Positions 47,294-57,478 are shown, counted from the first letter of the stretch. The stretch: 64,000 bases of DNA from Natroniella sulfidigena (GCF_023223645.1 NZ_JALKBY010000003.1:152988-216987), one strand, 5' to 3'. The notes: generated from the sequence alone by a model not told the origin. Translations and numbers: made by a program.

Positions 47294-47932
47294 TTAATTT
47301 GTTCGCTCTAAAGCACTAACGACCCCTTCTAAGATCTTAACTTTCCTTAACTTCTTTAAAAATAGTAAATCATCTTTGGTTTCCGCATTAATCGTAATTG
47401 CACCATAACACTGATGACAAGTTAACTTAACTTTACCTGGTAACATTTCAATCTCTATATCGTCATTACCACACTGACAAGTTAAGCCACTATTTTCAGC
47501 GATATCATGTAAAATATTTAAAACAGAAAGCATTACCTCTGGATTACTAAAGTAATCTTCAAACTCTAGTTTGTCCATCATTAATTCTAAATATTCTTCT
47601 TCTAAATCAGCCAGTTTTTTCACCTCAGTATAAGGCCCTAAATAACCTAATTCAGCTCCATTATCGACACACTTAATCTTTTTAACTTGATTAGACCATA
47701 ATTCACTCTGTTTATAAAATACTCTATGCTCAGATTCACAGATTATACAATTATATTTTAATTGATAACGTTTAGAATTATTTTTAATTACTACTAACTT
47801 AGTAAAATCACAACCACACTTTATTTCTAATTTATCAGTACCAGAAAAATAAAAGATATTAATTTCATTTAATTCCAACTCTCCACAAAAGGGACATCGC
47901 CAAGCAAAAGTAGTACTAAAATCGAGTAGCAT
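47294..47932 (-). CDS. Uncharacterised protein with several zinc-ribbon Cys pairs
   Basis: The 212-residue cytoplasmic protein carries repeated Cys motifs: CPFCGEL (about 14-20), CGCDF (about 39), CIICESEH (about 61), CQCGNDD (about 153) and CHQC (about 173). Together they make two paired zinc ribbons, one per half, joined by an acidic helical linker. No family was recognised with confidence. A strong GAGGAGG precedes the ATG. It lies between fba and a secreted protein. DNA or RNA contact through zinc ribbons is a guess only. Confidence 0.7.
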   Translation of the reverse strand: MLLDFSTTFAWRCPFCGELELNEINIFYFSGTDKLEIKCGCDFTKLVVIKNNSKRYQLKYNCIICESEHRVFYKQSELWSNQVKKIKCVDNGAELGYLGPYTEVKKLADLEEEYLELMMDKLEFEDYFSNPEVMLSVLNILHDIAENSGLTCQCGNDDIEIEMLPGKVKLTCHQCYGAITINAETKDDLLFLKKLRKVKILEGVVSALERTN

Positions 47933-47993
47933 CTCTCTACCTCCTCTAACATAATTATTCTCTATTAAATTTAAAACTCCTCTTCATAAGAAG

Positions 47994-48019
47994 AAAAAAA
48001 GTTGCCCAGCTAGAGCAAC
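47994..48019 (-). terminator. Terminator after the 249-residue secreted protein
   Basis: Minus-strand GTTGC and GCAAC around a nine-base loop, followed by seven T. Confidence 0.8.
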
Positions 48020-48022
48020 AAT

Positions 48023-48772
48023 TTAGATCTGTTTGATATTTACTTGTTTGACTCCCTGATTTAGTTCTAAGCTAACCCAATAATCAACAGTTAGCTCTTC
48101 AAAATCAATCTCTTCTTCTTCCTTAAGTAATAGTGTATCAGGGCCAACTTGATAACCCCTCGTTTTTGGGTCTAATCTACTACCTACATTAACTTTAATT
48201 CTTTTATTCTCAGTATCAAGATCAGTTACTACACCATTAACCTCATAATTATAGATGATTATTTTCTGTAATCTATCTTCTAAGCCTAATACTATTAATC
48301 CACTATCTCCATCTTGAATCTCTTCTAATTCAACTTGATGGTTATTTCGCAATAACTCTACTTGCTCCCCCAACTGATATTCAATCTCTTCTCTTGTATT
48401 CAAATCTTTAACTACTAAGTGATCACGTTCAATTCTTTTAATTTGAACAGGAAGTGCCTTGTAAGCTGCTGTTATCTTATTTATCTGCTCATTAACTAAT
48501 TCAACTTTAGCTTGTTGAAACACCTCTGGCATAATCGGCTTTAAAGCTGGAAGTGAAACTTGCTTACCATTTAACTTAATTGAACTGTTAAGTTGAACCT
48601 GGTACTCTTCTACTCCAGTCTCACTCTTGAATAAAATAGTATTTTGTTCATCATTAACAGCAACTATTTCACCTGTTATCTTTTCTGTATCTTCCACGTC
48701 TCTAGCTGCTACTTCTACAACTCCAACCAATAAACCTAGCAATAAAATCATAATTATAGTTAACCGTTTCAT
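48023..48772 (-). CDS. Secreted protein of unknown role with three similar beta-rich repeats
   Basis: A signal peptide (to about 23, ending VEVAARD) is followed by three alike segments at about 31-80, 110-165 and 175-235. Each has a pattern such as ITGEIVAVNDEQNTILFKS or VNGVVTDLDTENKRIKVNV, like the small barrel repeats of DUF5666-type proteins. It is likely periplasmic. It is transcribed after pyrG, but pyrG has its own terminator, so it has its own promoter. Function unknown. Confidence 0.65.
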   Translation of the reverse strand: MKRLTIIMILLLGLLVGVVEVAARDVEDTEKITGEIVAVNDEQNTILFKSETGVEEYQVQLNSSIKLNGKQVSLPALKPIMPEVFQQAKVELVNEQINKITAAYKALPVQIKRIERDHLVVKDLNTREEIEYQLGEQVELLRNNHQVELEEIQDGDSGLIVLGLEDRLQKIIIYNYEVNGVVTDLDTENKRIKVNVGSRLDPKTRGYQVGPDTLLLKEEEEIDFEELTVDYWVSLELNQGVKQVNIKQI

Positions 48773-48857
48773 CTTTTATCCCCCTCGTATATCTTTTGTT
48801 AGTAATATTATTTACATTATTTAGAAATATATACAAGGTTTTTCTATTTTTTTATAT

Positions 48858-48890
48858 AATAAAAATCCCCTTCTATACAGAAAGGGATTT
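48858..48890 (-). terminator. Terminator after pyrG
   Basis: Minus-strand AAATCCCTTTCT-GTAT-AGAAGGGGATTT then TTATT; a 12-pair stem. Confidence 0.88.
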
Positions 48891-48903
48891 TAAACAAACA
48901 TTA

Positions 48904-50558
<1,655 letters not shown>

Positions 50559-50678
50559 CTAACCCATTTAAATCATCTGCGTCAACCTAACACATAATCT
50601 TCTATTAAACCCCTGCAAACATAAAGGTTTTGAACTTGATTTTTTACTGACACAAATTATAAGCTAACAACAAAATAA

Positions 50679-50726
50679 AGAGACTAGAAAATTTGGAGAT
50701 ACTGACCCCTCCATTTTCTAGTCTCT
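50679..50726 (-). terminator. Strong terminator after the XapX gene
   Basis: Arms AGAGACTAGAAAAT (50679-50692) and ATTTTCTAGTCTCT (50713-50726) are perfect over 14 pairs. An inner GGAG/CTCC pair tightens the loop, and the minus strand continues with a T-rich run. Confidence 0.9.
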
Positions 50727-50731
50727 GCTAT

Positions 50732-50887
50732 TCACTTCCAATGATTCATAATTGTAAATCCTAAATAAATTCCAACTACGCCCATCACTCCTGCTAAGGT
50801 CGGAGGAGCTGGAACTGGCAAGCCCAACCATGAAAATAACCCTCCAACAATCAAACCAGATAGCGTTGCTAATATAACTTGATTCAC
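50732..50887 (-). CDS. XapX domain protein (51 residues)
   Basis: A GTG at 50887 behind AGGAGGAG opens a 51-codon frame. The product has two membrane helices around the motif LGLPVPAPPTLAGVMG, the signature of XapX (DUF1427) proteins, and ends NHWK. Such proteins are small membrane proteins of unknown role found with transporters. It is followed by its own strong terminator, which supports real expression. Between pyrG and argS. Confidence 0.88.
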   Translation of the reverse strand: MNQVILATLSGLIVGGLFSWLGLPVPAPPTLAGVMGVVGIYLGFTIMNHWK

Positions 50888-50912
50888 TTTTGCTCCTCCT
50901 TCCTAATATAAT

Positions 50913-51020
50913 TTACAATGTACAATGGACAATTTACAATTAAAAACTAACCCTTTAAAGATTTAAAGAACCTTATAGCTCTTTTAATTGTCCATTGTAC
51001 ATTCTGTCAATTGTCCATTA
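50913..51020. repeat. Inverted pair of heptamer tracts
   Basis: Four units of TTACAAT/GTACAAT type (50913-50940) face the complementary AATTGTC/CATTGTA units (50986-51020) across about 45 bases. The arms can pair with a seven-base skip, exactly one unit. It separates argS from the XapX gene. Confidence 0.72.
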
Positions 51021-51026
51021 GTTTTT

Positions 51027-51082
51027 TCTATTCACTATTCTCTATTCTCTATTCTCTATTCTCTATTCACTATTCTCTATTC
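51027..51082. repeat. Heptamer array, family TCTATTC (eight units)
   Basis: Eight seven-base units, TCTATTC with two ACTATTC variants, run to within a few bases of the argS stop codon. It is the longest and purest array in the window. Confidence 0.88.
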
Positions 51083-51088
51083 ATTGCC

Positions 51089-52756
51089 CTACATATTCTC
51101 CGGTGCTGATAATCCTAATAAACTTAATAAATTAACCAATACCTGCTTTGTAGCTAATACTAACCTCAATCTTGCCTTCAGTAACTCCTGATCTTCAACT
51201 AAGACATAACATTTATTATAAAATGTATGGAACGCCGAAGCTAATTGATAGGCAAAACGAGCCATATGGTGTGGTGCTCTACTCTCTGCACTCTTAGCTA
51301 TCTGCTCAGGGTAATCCGCTAATTCTTTAAGTAAGTTAATCTCAGCTTCTGTTGTCAATTTAGCTAAATCTATCTCTTCTAAAGAATCAACTTCAACTCC
51401 TTCTTCTTTCACCTGCTCTAAAATACTACAAATTCTAGCATGAGCATACTGAATATAATAAACTGGGTTTTCTGTTGACTCTTCTTTAGCTAATTCTAAA
51501 TCAAAATCAAAGTGGCTATCTGGACTACGCATTACATAAAAATAACGAGCAGCATCCTTACCAACCTCTTTAATTACATCACGCATCGTTACAAAATCAC
51601 CAGCTCGCTTGGACATTGGAACCTGCTTTCCATCCCGCAACAAAGTCACAAGTTGAACTAAAATAATCTGCAACGCCTCACGCTGATAACCTAACGCTTC
51701 AACTACTGCCTTCATTCGCTCTACATAGCCATGATGATCAGCACCCCAAACATTAATTACCTCTGCAAACCCACGTTGATACTTATCTTGATGATAAGCA
51801 ATATCAGCTGCTAGATAAGTCGGAGTACCATCCTCTTTAATTACTACTCGATCCTTATCATCACCAAATTTACTAGATTTAAACCATAATGCTCCATCCT
51901 GTTCATAGATCAATTGCTCAGCTTGTAATTTATCAGTTACTTCCTCTATCTTATCAGGATGTAAGCTTCGCTCACTGAACCAATTATCAAATTCAATGCC
52001 GAAGTTATTTAAATCAATCTTAATCCGCTCTAACAATTTTTGATAAGCATACTCTCTAAAATGTTCAAGTTGACCATCCTTAGCTGCTGATAGATAACTA
52101 TCTCCATCTTGATCAACAATCTGCCGGGCCAACTCCGTAATATATTCTCCTCGATAAGCATCCTCAGGCAATTCAATATCTACTCCCAATAGCTGCTGAT
52201 ACCTAATCGCCACAGAATTACCTAACAGATCCATTTGGTTACCAGCATCATTGATATAATACTCCTTGCTGACATCAAAACCAGCTGTCTGTAAAATATT
52301 AGCCAAAACATCGCCAACTACAGCTCCTCGACTATGACCTACATGTAATGGCCCCGTCGGATTAGCACTGACAAATTCGACCTGAACCTTTTCGTCTGCT
52401 CCTAAATCAATCTGTCCATAATTATCTGCCTGTTCTTCAATCTCAGCAACTACATCATATAACCAAGCAGTGCTAAAATAAAAATTAATAAAACCTGGAC
52501 CTGCTACCTCTGTCTTAGCGATAAAATCTAGTTCAGTTAAATTATCTATAATCAACTGAGCAATTTCTCGCGGTGGCATCTTAGCTTGGCCCGCTAAAAC
52601 CATAGCGATATTAGTAGCATAATCACCATGATCTTCATTACGTGGTGTCTCCAACTTAATCGGTGGCAAATCAGTAACTTCTAACTGCTTTGCAGTCTCA
52701 ATTGCCGACTTTATCTCCTCTTGTAAGCTTGTTTTCAACTCCCGAATTAAAGACAT
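51089..52756 (-). CDS. argS: Arginyl-tRNA synthetase
   Basis: The 555-residue class I synthetase has the HIGH motif as HVGHSRGAVVGD, the KMSKS-like PMSKRAGDFV and the C-terminal anticodon-binding helical domain. It follows ywiB, as in Bacillus (ywiB-argS). Confidence 0.97.
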   Translation of the reverse strand: MSLIRELKTSLQEEIKSAIETAKQLEVTDLPPIKLETPRNEDHGDYATNIAMVLAGQAKMPPREIAQLIIDNLTELDFIAKTEVAGPGFINFYFSTAWLYDVVAEIEEQADNYGQIDLGADEKVQVEFVSANPTGPLHVGHSRGAVVGDVLANILQTAGFDVSKEYYINDAGNQMDLLGNSVAIRYQQLLGVDIELPEDAYRGEYITELARQIVDQDGDSYLSAAKDGQLEHFREYAYQKLLERIKIDLNNFGIEFDNWFSERSLHPDKIEEVTDKLQAEQLIYEQDGALWFKSSKFGDDKDRVVIKEDGTPTYLAADIAYHQDKYQRGFAEVINVWGADHHGYVERMKAVVEALGYQREALQIILVQLVTLLRDGKQVPMSKRAGDFVTMRDVIKEVGKDAARYFYVMRSPDSHFDFDLELAKEESTENPVYYIQYAHARICSILEQVKEEGVEVDSLEEIDLAKLTTEAEINLLKELADYPEQIAKSAESRAPHHMARFAYQLASAFHTFYNKCYVLVEDQELLKARLRLVLATKQVLVNLLSLLGLSAPENM

Positions 52757-52773
52757 ACAACTCCTCCTTACTA

Positions 52774-52808
52774 TCAGTTTACAGTTTACGGTTGATAGTT
52801 GACAGTTA
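52774..52808. repeat. Heptamer array, family ACAGTTT/ATAGTTG
   Basis: Five seven-base units lie just upstream of argS, in its expected leader. The rest of the gap to 52972 contains CTTAGCCTCAGCC-type hexamers like those near 41506. Confidence 0.7.
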
Positions 52809-52972
52809 AAACCATTAAAATCAAGACTTTAAAAAATTTTTGAATCTATGATTTTTCACTCACACTAACACTCACACTGTACTATTAATAAAATTTTATT
52901 TTTAAATTTAATGCCTATTAGGCTTAGTTCTATGTTCTTAATACTTGACTTAGCCTCAGCCTCAACCTTAAG

Positions 52973-53389
52973 CTATTCTTTATATGTAATATTCAATTGA
53001 TTGCAACTAACCAGTCTCTGTTGTTCATAAAGCCGATACTTAAGCTTGATCTCTCCTGTTTGCTCTGCTGCAGTCACTGCCAATTTTTCAACTTCAATCT
53101 CTAACGGTAACTTTCCATAAGGTGTCTGATAATCAAAACTTGTCCTCTTCTCTGGTAAAAATTCCTGAGTTCCTCCTACCTGACCACGCCTAATCAAAGT
53201 TACAGCATCTTCTTTTATCTTTAAGGTTGTCTTAGTACCTTCTAATCCTTCTAATACCTCTTCATACTTTAAATAATAAACACCATTCCTATAATATAAT
53301 TTACCCGTTACTTGTGAAGAAAATTCTATCTCATCTTGTCCAGTATCTTGCAAACTATTTATCTCAATCTCTACCTGCCGGGCCAACAC
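52973..53389 (-). CDS. YwiB-like beta-barrel protein (DUF1934)
   Basis: The 138-residue protein fits the DUF1934 calycin-like barrel: GKLYYRNGVYYLKYEEVLEG, then TLKIKEDAVTLIRRGQVG and the closing GEIKLKYRLYEQ. In Bacillus ywiB precedes argS, exactly as here. The start GTG at 53389 has AAAGGGG upstream. Role unknown; cytoplasmic. Confidence 0.85.
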   Translation of the reverse strand: MLARQVEIEINSLQDTGQDEIEFSSQVTGKLYYRNGVYYLKYEEVLEGLEGTKTTLKIKEDAVTLIRRGQVGGTQEFLPEKRTSFDYQTPYGKLPLEIEVEKLAVTAAEQTGEIKLKYRLYEQQRLVSCNQLNITYKE

Positions 53390-53499
53390 TATCGACCCCT
53401 TTCGTTTATTATTATCAGATACAACAATAAATAATTATATAGCTAAAATTGATTTTTTTCAAGTCTAAAACTTAGATTTTAACATATTTCGCAAACTAC

Positions 53500-53946
53500 T
53501 TAAGTAAATAATTTATATAATACAGCAGTAATTCCACTTGCTATTAAAGGTCCACTAGGCAATCCATTAAAGAATGCAACCCCAAAAATAATACCTAAAA
53601 CTAAATTGACTGTCACTGTAGGGTCAGTCTCCATTAGCCAAATACCTTCTCTAGTAAATTGAGTAACAGCTATCCCCATTATAATTCCAACTATAGCCAA
53701 TGGTTCTAATAAGCTTGTTAAGCCCCCTTCTACTTTCAACTCTCCAGTAGCTAATGGTGCTAATACCCCCAACATAATTAAAATAATTCCTATTTTAACA
53801 CTATAATTATCAATCAAATCCAACAAACCATCTAATCTAAAGATTCTAGTTCCAAGTAAGACAACTGCTGAAAATATTAATGAATCATTTTTAACAATTA
53901 TTCCTAGAATTAAGATTATAACCAATACTAAATTAGCATCCATCAA
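53500..53946 (-). CDS. DUF441 membrane protein (YtwI/YeaL-like)
   Basis: The 148-residue protein has four membrane helices and the family motifs NYSVKIGIILIMLGVLAPLA and NLVLGIIFGVAFFNGLPSGP. DUF441 proteins are conserved in Firmicutes and enterobacteria with no known role. It is the last gene before a repeat-rich 284-base gap. Confidence 0.87.
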   Translation of the reverse strand: MMDANLVLVIILILGIIVKNDSLIFSAVVLLGTRIFRLDGLLDLIDNYSVKIGIILIMLGVLAPLATGELKVEGGLTSLLEPLAIVGIIMGIAVTQFTREGIWLMETDPTVTVNLVLGIIFGVAFFNGLPSGPLIASGITAVLYKLFT

Positions 53947-53969
53947 CCAAACTCCCTTCTACAACGAAT

Positions 53970-54113
53970 AAAGTGGGCGATCGCCCACTTTAGGTTAAGT
54001 TTAAGTCTGAGTCTAAGTAACCCATTTAAAAACAGTAAAATTAAAAAGTTATCCACGACCTCTAAAAAGCATAATTTCATAAACAACAAGAACAAAGTGG
54101 GCTTAAGCCCACT
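53970..54113. repeat. Dispersed intergenic element, variant copy 3 with two palindromes
   Basis: The usual GTTGCC hairpin is replaced by a 22-base palindrome with arms AAAGTGGGCGA (53970-53991). The hexamer tract, the tail AAAAAGTTATCCACGACC, TCTAAAAAGCATAATTTC and ATAAACAACAAG follow, and then a second palindrome with arms AGTGGGCTT (54096-54113). The two palindromes share AGTGGGC, so the element is bounded by related hairpins. Confidence 0.8.
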
Positions 54114-54140
54114 CTATTTGACTAACAACTATTATTTTAA

Positions 54141-54168
54141 ATTACTAGTTACTAATCACCAGTTACTA
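54141..54168. repeat. Heptamer array, family ATTACTA/GTTACTA
   Basis: Four seven-base units follow the dispersed element; a CTTAAA-type hexamer tract follows at about 54205-54232, against the end of the activase gene. Confidence 0.68.
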
Positions 54169-54230
54169 ATATTATTTACAATTAATTTTTTTTTATTACT
54201 GATCTTACTTAAACTCAACCTTAAACTAAA

Positions 54231-55184
54231 TTAAACCATATCCCACTTATGACATCTATGACCCCAACGGGCAGCTAACTCTTCCTCCACATAAATTTCA
54301 ATTACCTCACAACGATTAGTACAACTTTCACACTCAAAACTTGATGGTTGATAATCCAAACTAGCACTATCCCATCCTTTAAAATTAGTTGTTCCGGTTT
54401 TAGCAACCTTTTGCTGGGCCAACAAAGCAGAACCTAAAGCTCCCATTACATCATAATTTTCAGGAACGATAATTTCAGTATCAAGTGCTTCAGCAAAAGC
54501 TGCCTTAATTCCTTTATTAGCTGCTACTCCTCCTTGAAAGACAATTGGCCCTAAAATATCCTTTCCTTTTCCAATATTATTCAAATAGTTCCTAACTAAT
54601 GCCTGACATAAGCCATTAATAATATCCTCCACACTATGACCTAGCTGCTGTTTATGAATCATGTCAGATTCAGCAAAGACAGAACAACGCCCTGCAATCC
54701 GAACATCATTTTCAGACTTAAGTGCTAAATCACCAAACTCCTCAATTGGAATCTGTAATCTTCCTGCCTGTTGATCCAAAAATGAACCTGTTCCAGCTGC
54801 ACAGACAGTATTCATTGCAAAATCAACTACAATTCCATCCCGCAAGATAATTATCTTAGAATCTTGACCACCAATCTCTAAGATAGTCCGTACATCTGGT
54901 ACTTGATGGGAAGAAGCTATTGCATGGGTTGTAATCTCATTTTTTACAATATCAGCCCCTACAATTACACTGGCCAGTTTACGACCACTTCCTGTCGTTC
55001 CTACACCTTTAATCTCCAAATCAGCAGGTATCTCCTCTTTTAGATCCTGTAAACCTTGTTGAACAACCTTAATTGGTTCCCCTTTAGTTCTTAAATATAA
55101 ATTAGTTATTACATTTTGCTCTTCATTAATTACAACTAAATTAGTACTAACAGAACCTACATCTATTCCTAGATATCCATTCAT
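54231..55184 (-). CDS. 2-hydroxyacyl-CoA dehydratase activase-type ATPase (BadF/HgdC family)
   Basis: The 317-residue ASKHA-fold ATPase has GIDVGSVSTNLVVI and IGGQDSKIIIL, plus the Cys residues in NTVCAAGTGSFLDQQ and IAGRCSVFAESD that hold the bridging 4Fe-4S cluster of the activase dimer. It injects electrons into a dehydratase partner with ATP. A C-terminal extension adds CESCTNRCE, possibly a further metal site. It overlaps the next gene by four bases. The substrate cannot be told from sequence. Confidence 0.88.
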   Translation of the reverse strand: MNGYLGIDVGSVSTNLVVINEEQNVITNLYLRTKGEPIKVVQQGLQDLKEEIPADLEIKGVGTTGSGRKLASVIVGADIVKNEITTHAIASSHQVPDVRTILEIGGQDSKIIILRDGIVVDFAMNTVCAAGTGSFLDQQAGRLQIPIEEFGDLALKSENDVRIAGRCSVFAESDMIHKQQLGHSVEDIINGLCQALVRNYLNNIGKGKDILGPIVFQGGVAANKGIKAAFAEALDTEIIVPENYDVMGALGSALLAQQKVAKTGTTNFKGWDSASLDYQPSSFECESCTNRCEVIEIYVEEELAARWGHRCHKWDMV

Positions 55185-56263
55185 GAAATCTTCATCTCCT
55201 TCCTTCCCTGTTTTTGGAGTAATAGATCAATAAAAGCTTCTAGTCTTGTTCTAATTCCTTCGCCCCCTGTTTTTTCATCTAAAAATAAGGTCAAAACTGG
55301 AATATCTTCTTCTTTACTTACTTCTGGTAAGATACTTTTAGCTACAATTTCAGGAATACAGGTGAAAGGAGCTAAATGAATCACCCCATCATAATCATTT
55401 TGACCATATAGTACTGTACTACCTACAGATTCTTGACCATGTCCACCAATTAGTTGATCTAGGTATGGTTTAGCTGCATCTCTTGCTGGATCCTCAGCTG
55501 GAACAAAAAAGCTATGTTCCTCTGTCCAATCGCTTAAATAAATTGAACGATCAACCTCAACACCCATCTCACCTAAAACTTTTTCTACTTCTAAATTAGC
55601 AAAAGGCTCTAAAACAACATAGATCTCTCCAATAATTCCAATCTTTAATGGTTCGAAGTCTTTGTTTTGCGGAATAGCCTCTAATTTATCAATTCCTTGC
55701 TTCTTAGCTTCTTTAATTTCAGCTATACTTTCAGCTTGAGCCACCAAGTCTACTACTTCATCAAAGACATCAGTAGTATGTCCAGGCTTTAATTCACGAG
55801 GTCTAACCTTATGTACTTTCTGTTGTAACTTATCTAATACAGTTAACCGATTCCACTCCCGCCAGATCGTCTTAAAGATTCTTATCCAGGAAGCATCACC
55901 AGCTACCTTGCGTATCTTACCGAAAAAATCTCTGAAACTATCGGTCAAAGACTCAAAAACAATCATTTCAAATTCATAACCTAAATCCTCTAAAATCTCT
56001 TTATGTAATTGACCATAATGTCCAGCTCGACAAGGTCCTTTCCCTCCAGAAGTAATAATCATCTCTGCTCCATTCTCTAAAGCTTCGATATATGTTCCTA
56101 ATAAGATCTTAAATGGAATACAAGCAAATTCTGGAGAATGCTGTACACCTAAGCTTAAAGTCTTCTTACTAGGTTGATTAGTAATTACCTGATGGTCAAA
56201 GGATTCTATTAAAGATTTTAATGCCACATGTGAGTTACTAAGATACGGTAAGACTACTTTCAT
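55181..56263 (-). CDS. Acyl-CoA dehydratase activase-associated protein (DUF2229 / HgdB-like), subunit 2
   Basis: The 360-residue protein has Cys residues in PEFACIPFKILLG, GGKGPCRAGHYGQ and APFTCIPEIV and the closing LDEKTGGEGIRTRLEAF. That pattern belongs to the dehydratase-like segments of the large CoA-activase proteins of clostridia. A GTG nine bases upstream is possible, but AGGAGTGAT fits the ATG at 56263. It overlaps the upstream gene by 26 bases. Together with its neighbours it looks like one fused protein split into three. Confidence 0.78.
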   Translation of the reverse strand: MKVVLPYLSNSHVALKSLIESFDHQVITNQPSKKTLSLGVQHSPEFACIPFKILLGTYIEALENGAEMIITSGGKGPCRAGHYGQLHKEILEDLGYEFEMIVFESLTDSFRDFFGKIRKVAGDASWIRIFKTIWREWNRLTVLDKLQQKVHKVRPRELKPGHTTDVFDEVVDLVAQAESIAEIKEAKKQGIDKLEAIPQNKDFEPLKIGIIGEIYVVLEPFANLEVEKVLGEMGVEVDRSIYLSDWTEEHSFFVPAEDPARDAAKPYLDQLIGGHGQESVGSTVLYGQNDYDGVIHLAPFTCIPEIVAKSILPEVSKEEDIPVLTLFLDEKTGGEGIRTRLEAFIDLLLQKQGRKEMKIS

Positions 56264-57233
56264 TCCTATCACTCCTTAACTTCAGCATATCTACATAAGC
56301 TTCTAATCTAGTAACTATGCCAGCTTCCCCAGTATGTTCATCAATCGTTAAACACATAAAAGAGACATCTTTTCTTCTCTTCCCTTCTAACTCTAACTTC
56401 TTATCAACTATAAAATCTGGCCCGCAACCAAATGCAGTAACATGAATGATTCCATCTACATCTGCTTGCTCATAATAATGTAGACCAGCCTTAATTTTTT
56501 GATCACTAAATGTCCAAAACAGCTCCTTAGATAGCCCTTTAAAATTCTTCTCTAACTCAGGTTCTGGTATCATATCTGCTGTAACAACCTTAACCCCTAA
56601 CTCCCTTAATTTTTGAATCATACCGACACTAACAAAGGGATCATAGATAATATAAGGATAACCCAATATCGCAACCTTTAAATCATTATCTCCCTCATTT
56701 AAATCAATCTCCGCTCCATTAAGCTTATCCATTGCTTCAACTGCTGTATAACCAGCTTGTAAATATTGATTAAATTGTTTCCAATCTTGTTTAGCCTTAT
56801 AAGCAGCTTTAATAATTTTGAGTGGGTTGCTAGTAAATTTAGTACCTAATTTAAAGATAACTTTATATAAATTTAGTAAACCTTCTCTTAAGTCAATATC
56901 TGGAGCTAAAATGGGCGGTAGATCATCTAAAGAACTAGCAACCATATCCGGCAAACCTAAAAACTTCGGACAATAAATAGTTTGGCCATTCAAACTGACC
57001 AATCGAGGGATGAATAAATAATCGACTCGATCCTTCAAGTTCAAAACATGTCCATGAAATAATTTAATTGGCACGCAAGCATCATTAACTGTCTCTTTAA
57101 CACCTGCATCTATTATTTCACGGGAGGTATCATCCGATAAGATGATTTTTACTCCTAATTCTTCTAGGAATGTCTTCCATAACGGAAAGTAAACATAGTA
57201 CGCTAATGTTTTTGGAATACCTATTTTAACCAT
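56238..57233 (-). CDS. Acyl-CoA dehydratase activase-associated protein (DUF2229), subunit 1
   Basis: The 331-residue protein opens with VKIGIPKTLAYYVYFPLWKT, a DUF2229 start. It has Cys in NDACVPIKLFHGH, YCPKFLGLPD and FGCGPDFIVD and ends LTIDEHTGEAGIVTRLEA, matching the last motif of the next gene. It is the first gene of the operon, behind AAAAGGAGGG, and downstream of a palindromic operator candidate. Probably binds an iron-sulfur cluster (inference from Cys). Confidence 0.78.
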   Translation of the reverse strand: MVKIGIPKTLAYYVYFPLWKTFLEELGVKIILSDDTSREIIDAGVKETVNDACVPIKLFHGHVLNLKDRVDYLFIPRLVSLNGQTIYCPKFLGLPDMVASSLDDLPPILAPDIDLREGLLNLYKVIFKLGTKFTSNPLKIIKAAYKAKQDWKQFNQYLQAGYTAVEAMDKLNGAEIDLNEGDNDLKVAILGYPYIIYDPFVSVGMIQKLRELGVKVVTADMIPEPELEKNFKGLSKELFWTFSDQKIKAGLHYYEQADVDGIIHVTAFGCGPDFIVDKKLELEGKRRKDVSFMCLTIDEHTGEAGIVTRLEAYVDMLKLRSDRNESSLTVS

Positions 57234-57266
57234 TAATACCCTCCTTTTGCTTTTGAATTTATTCTT

Positions 57267-57320
57267 ATTTTACCATATAAAATTTATAAATCCAAGGAAT
57301 GAATTCATTTCCTTGGATTT
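57267..57320 (-). promoter_or_regulatory. Promoter with palindromic operator for the dehydratase-activase operon
   Basis: The minus strand carries an extended -10, TGGTAAAAT (57267-57275). The -35 position falls inside a perfect palindrome with arms AAATCCAAGGAA and TTCCTTGGATTT (57288-57320, nine-base centre). Overlap of a 12-base-arm palindrome with the -35 suggests a repressor site. No T-tract follows, so a terminator is less likely. Confidence 0.55.
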
Positions 57321-57358
57321 ATTGAACTAAAGTAAAGCAAGAGGGTTATTTGTTTTTA

Positions 57359-57381
57359 CCCTTACCCCCTACCCCTACCCC
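57359..57381 (-). other. Candidate G-quadruplex upstream of the dehydratase-activase operon
   Basis: The minus strand has four G-runs (4, 4, 5 and 3 G) separated by loops of TA, TA and TAA, a textbook G-quadruplex pattern in otherwise AT-rich DNA. It lies about 40 bases upstream of the palindromic operator and about 100 bases beyond the acr3 stop. Confidence 0.7.
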
Positions 57382-57478
57382 TAGCATCATTATTATATTA
57401 GATTTTCTCATCCCTGTCAAGCTACTTCAAACTGAACTTAAAGTTAAATAAATTTATTTAACTTTCTTCAATTTGTAT

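Noticed and set aside
51027..51082. Heptamer array as a CRISPR array
   Set aside because: Units are contiguous without spacers and only seven bases long; no cas genes are in the window.
50988..51191. Plus-strand open frame of 67 codons rich in Ser, Leu, Tyr and Ile
   Set aside because: It reads straight through the TCTATTC heptamer array and into argS on the other strand; its repeats are a by-product of the array and there is no ribosome site.
52757..52972. T-box leader upstream of argS
   Set aside because: No T-box sequence or antiterminator fold was seen; the gap holds a heptamer array and a hexamer tract.
57359..57381. C4TA-type repeat as a telomere-like or CRISPR-like array
   Set aside because: Only three to four units, no spacers and no chromosome-end context; the G-quadruplex reading explains it better.
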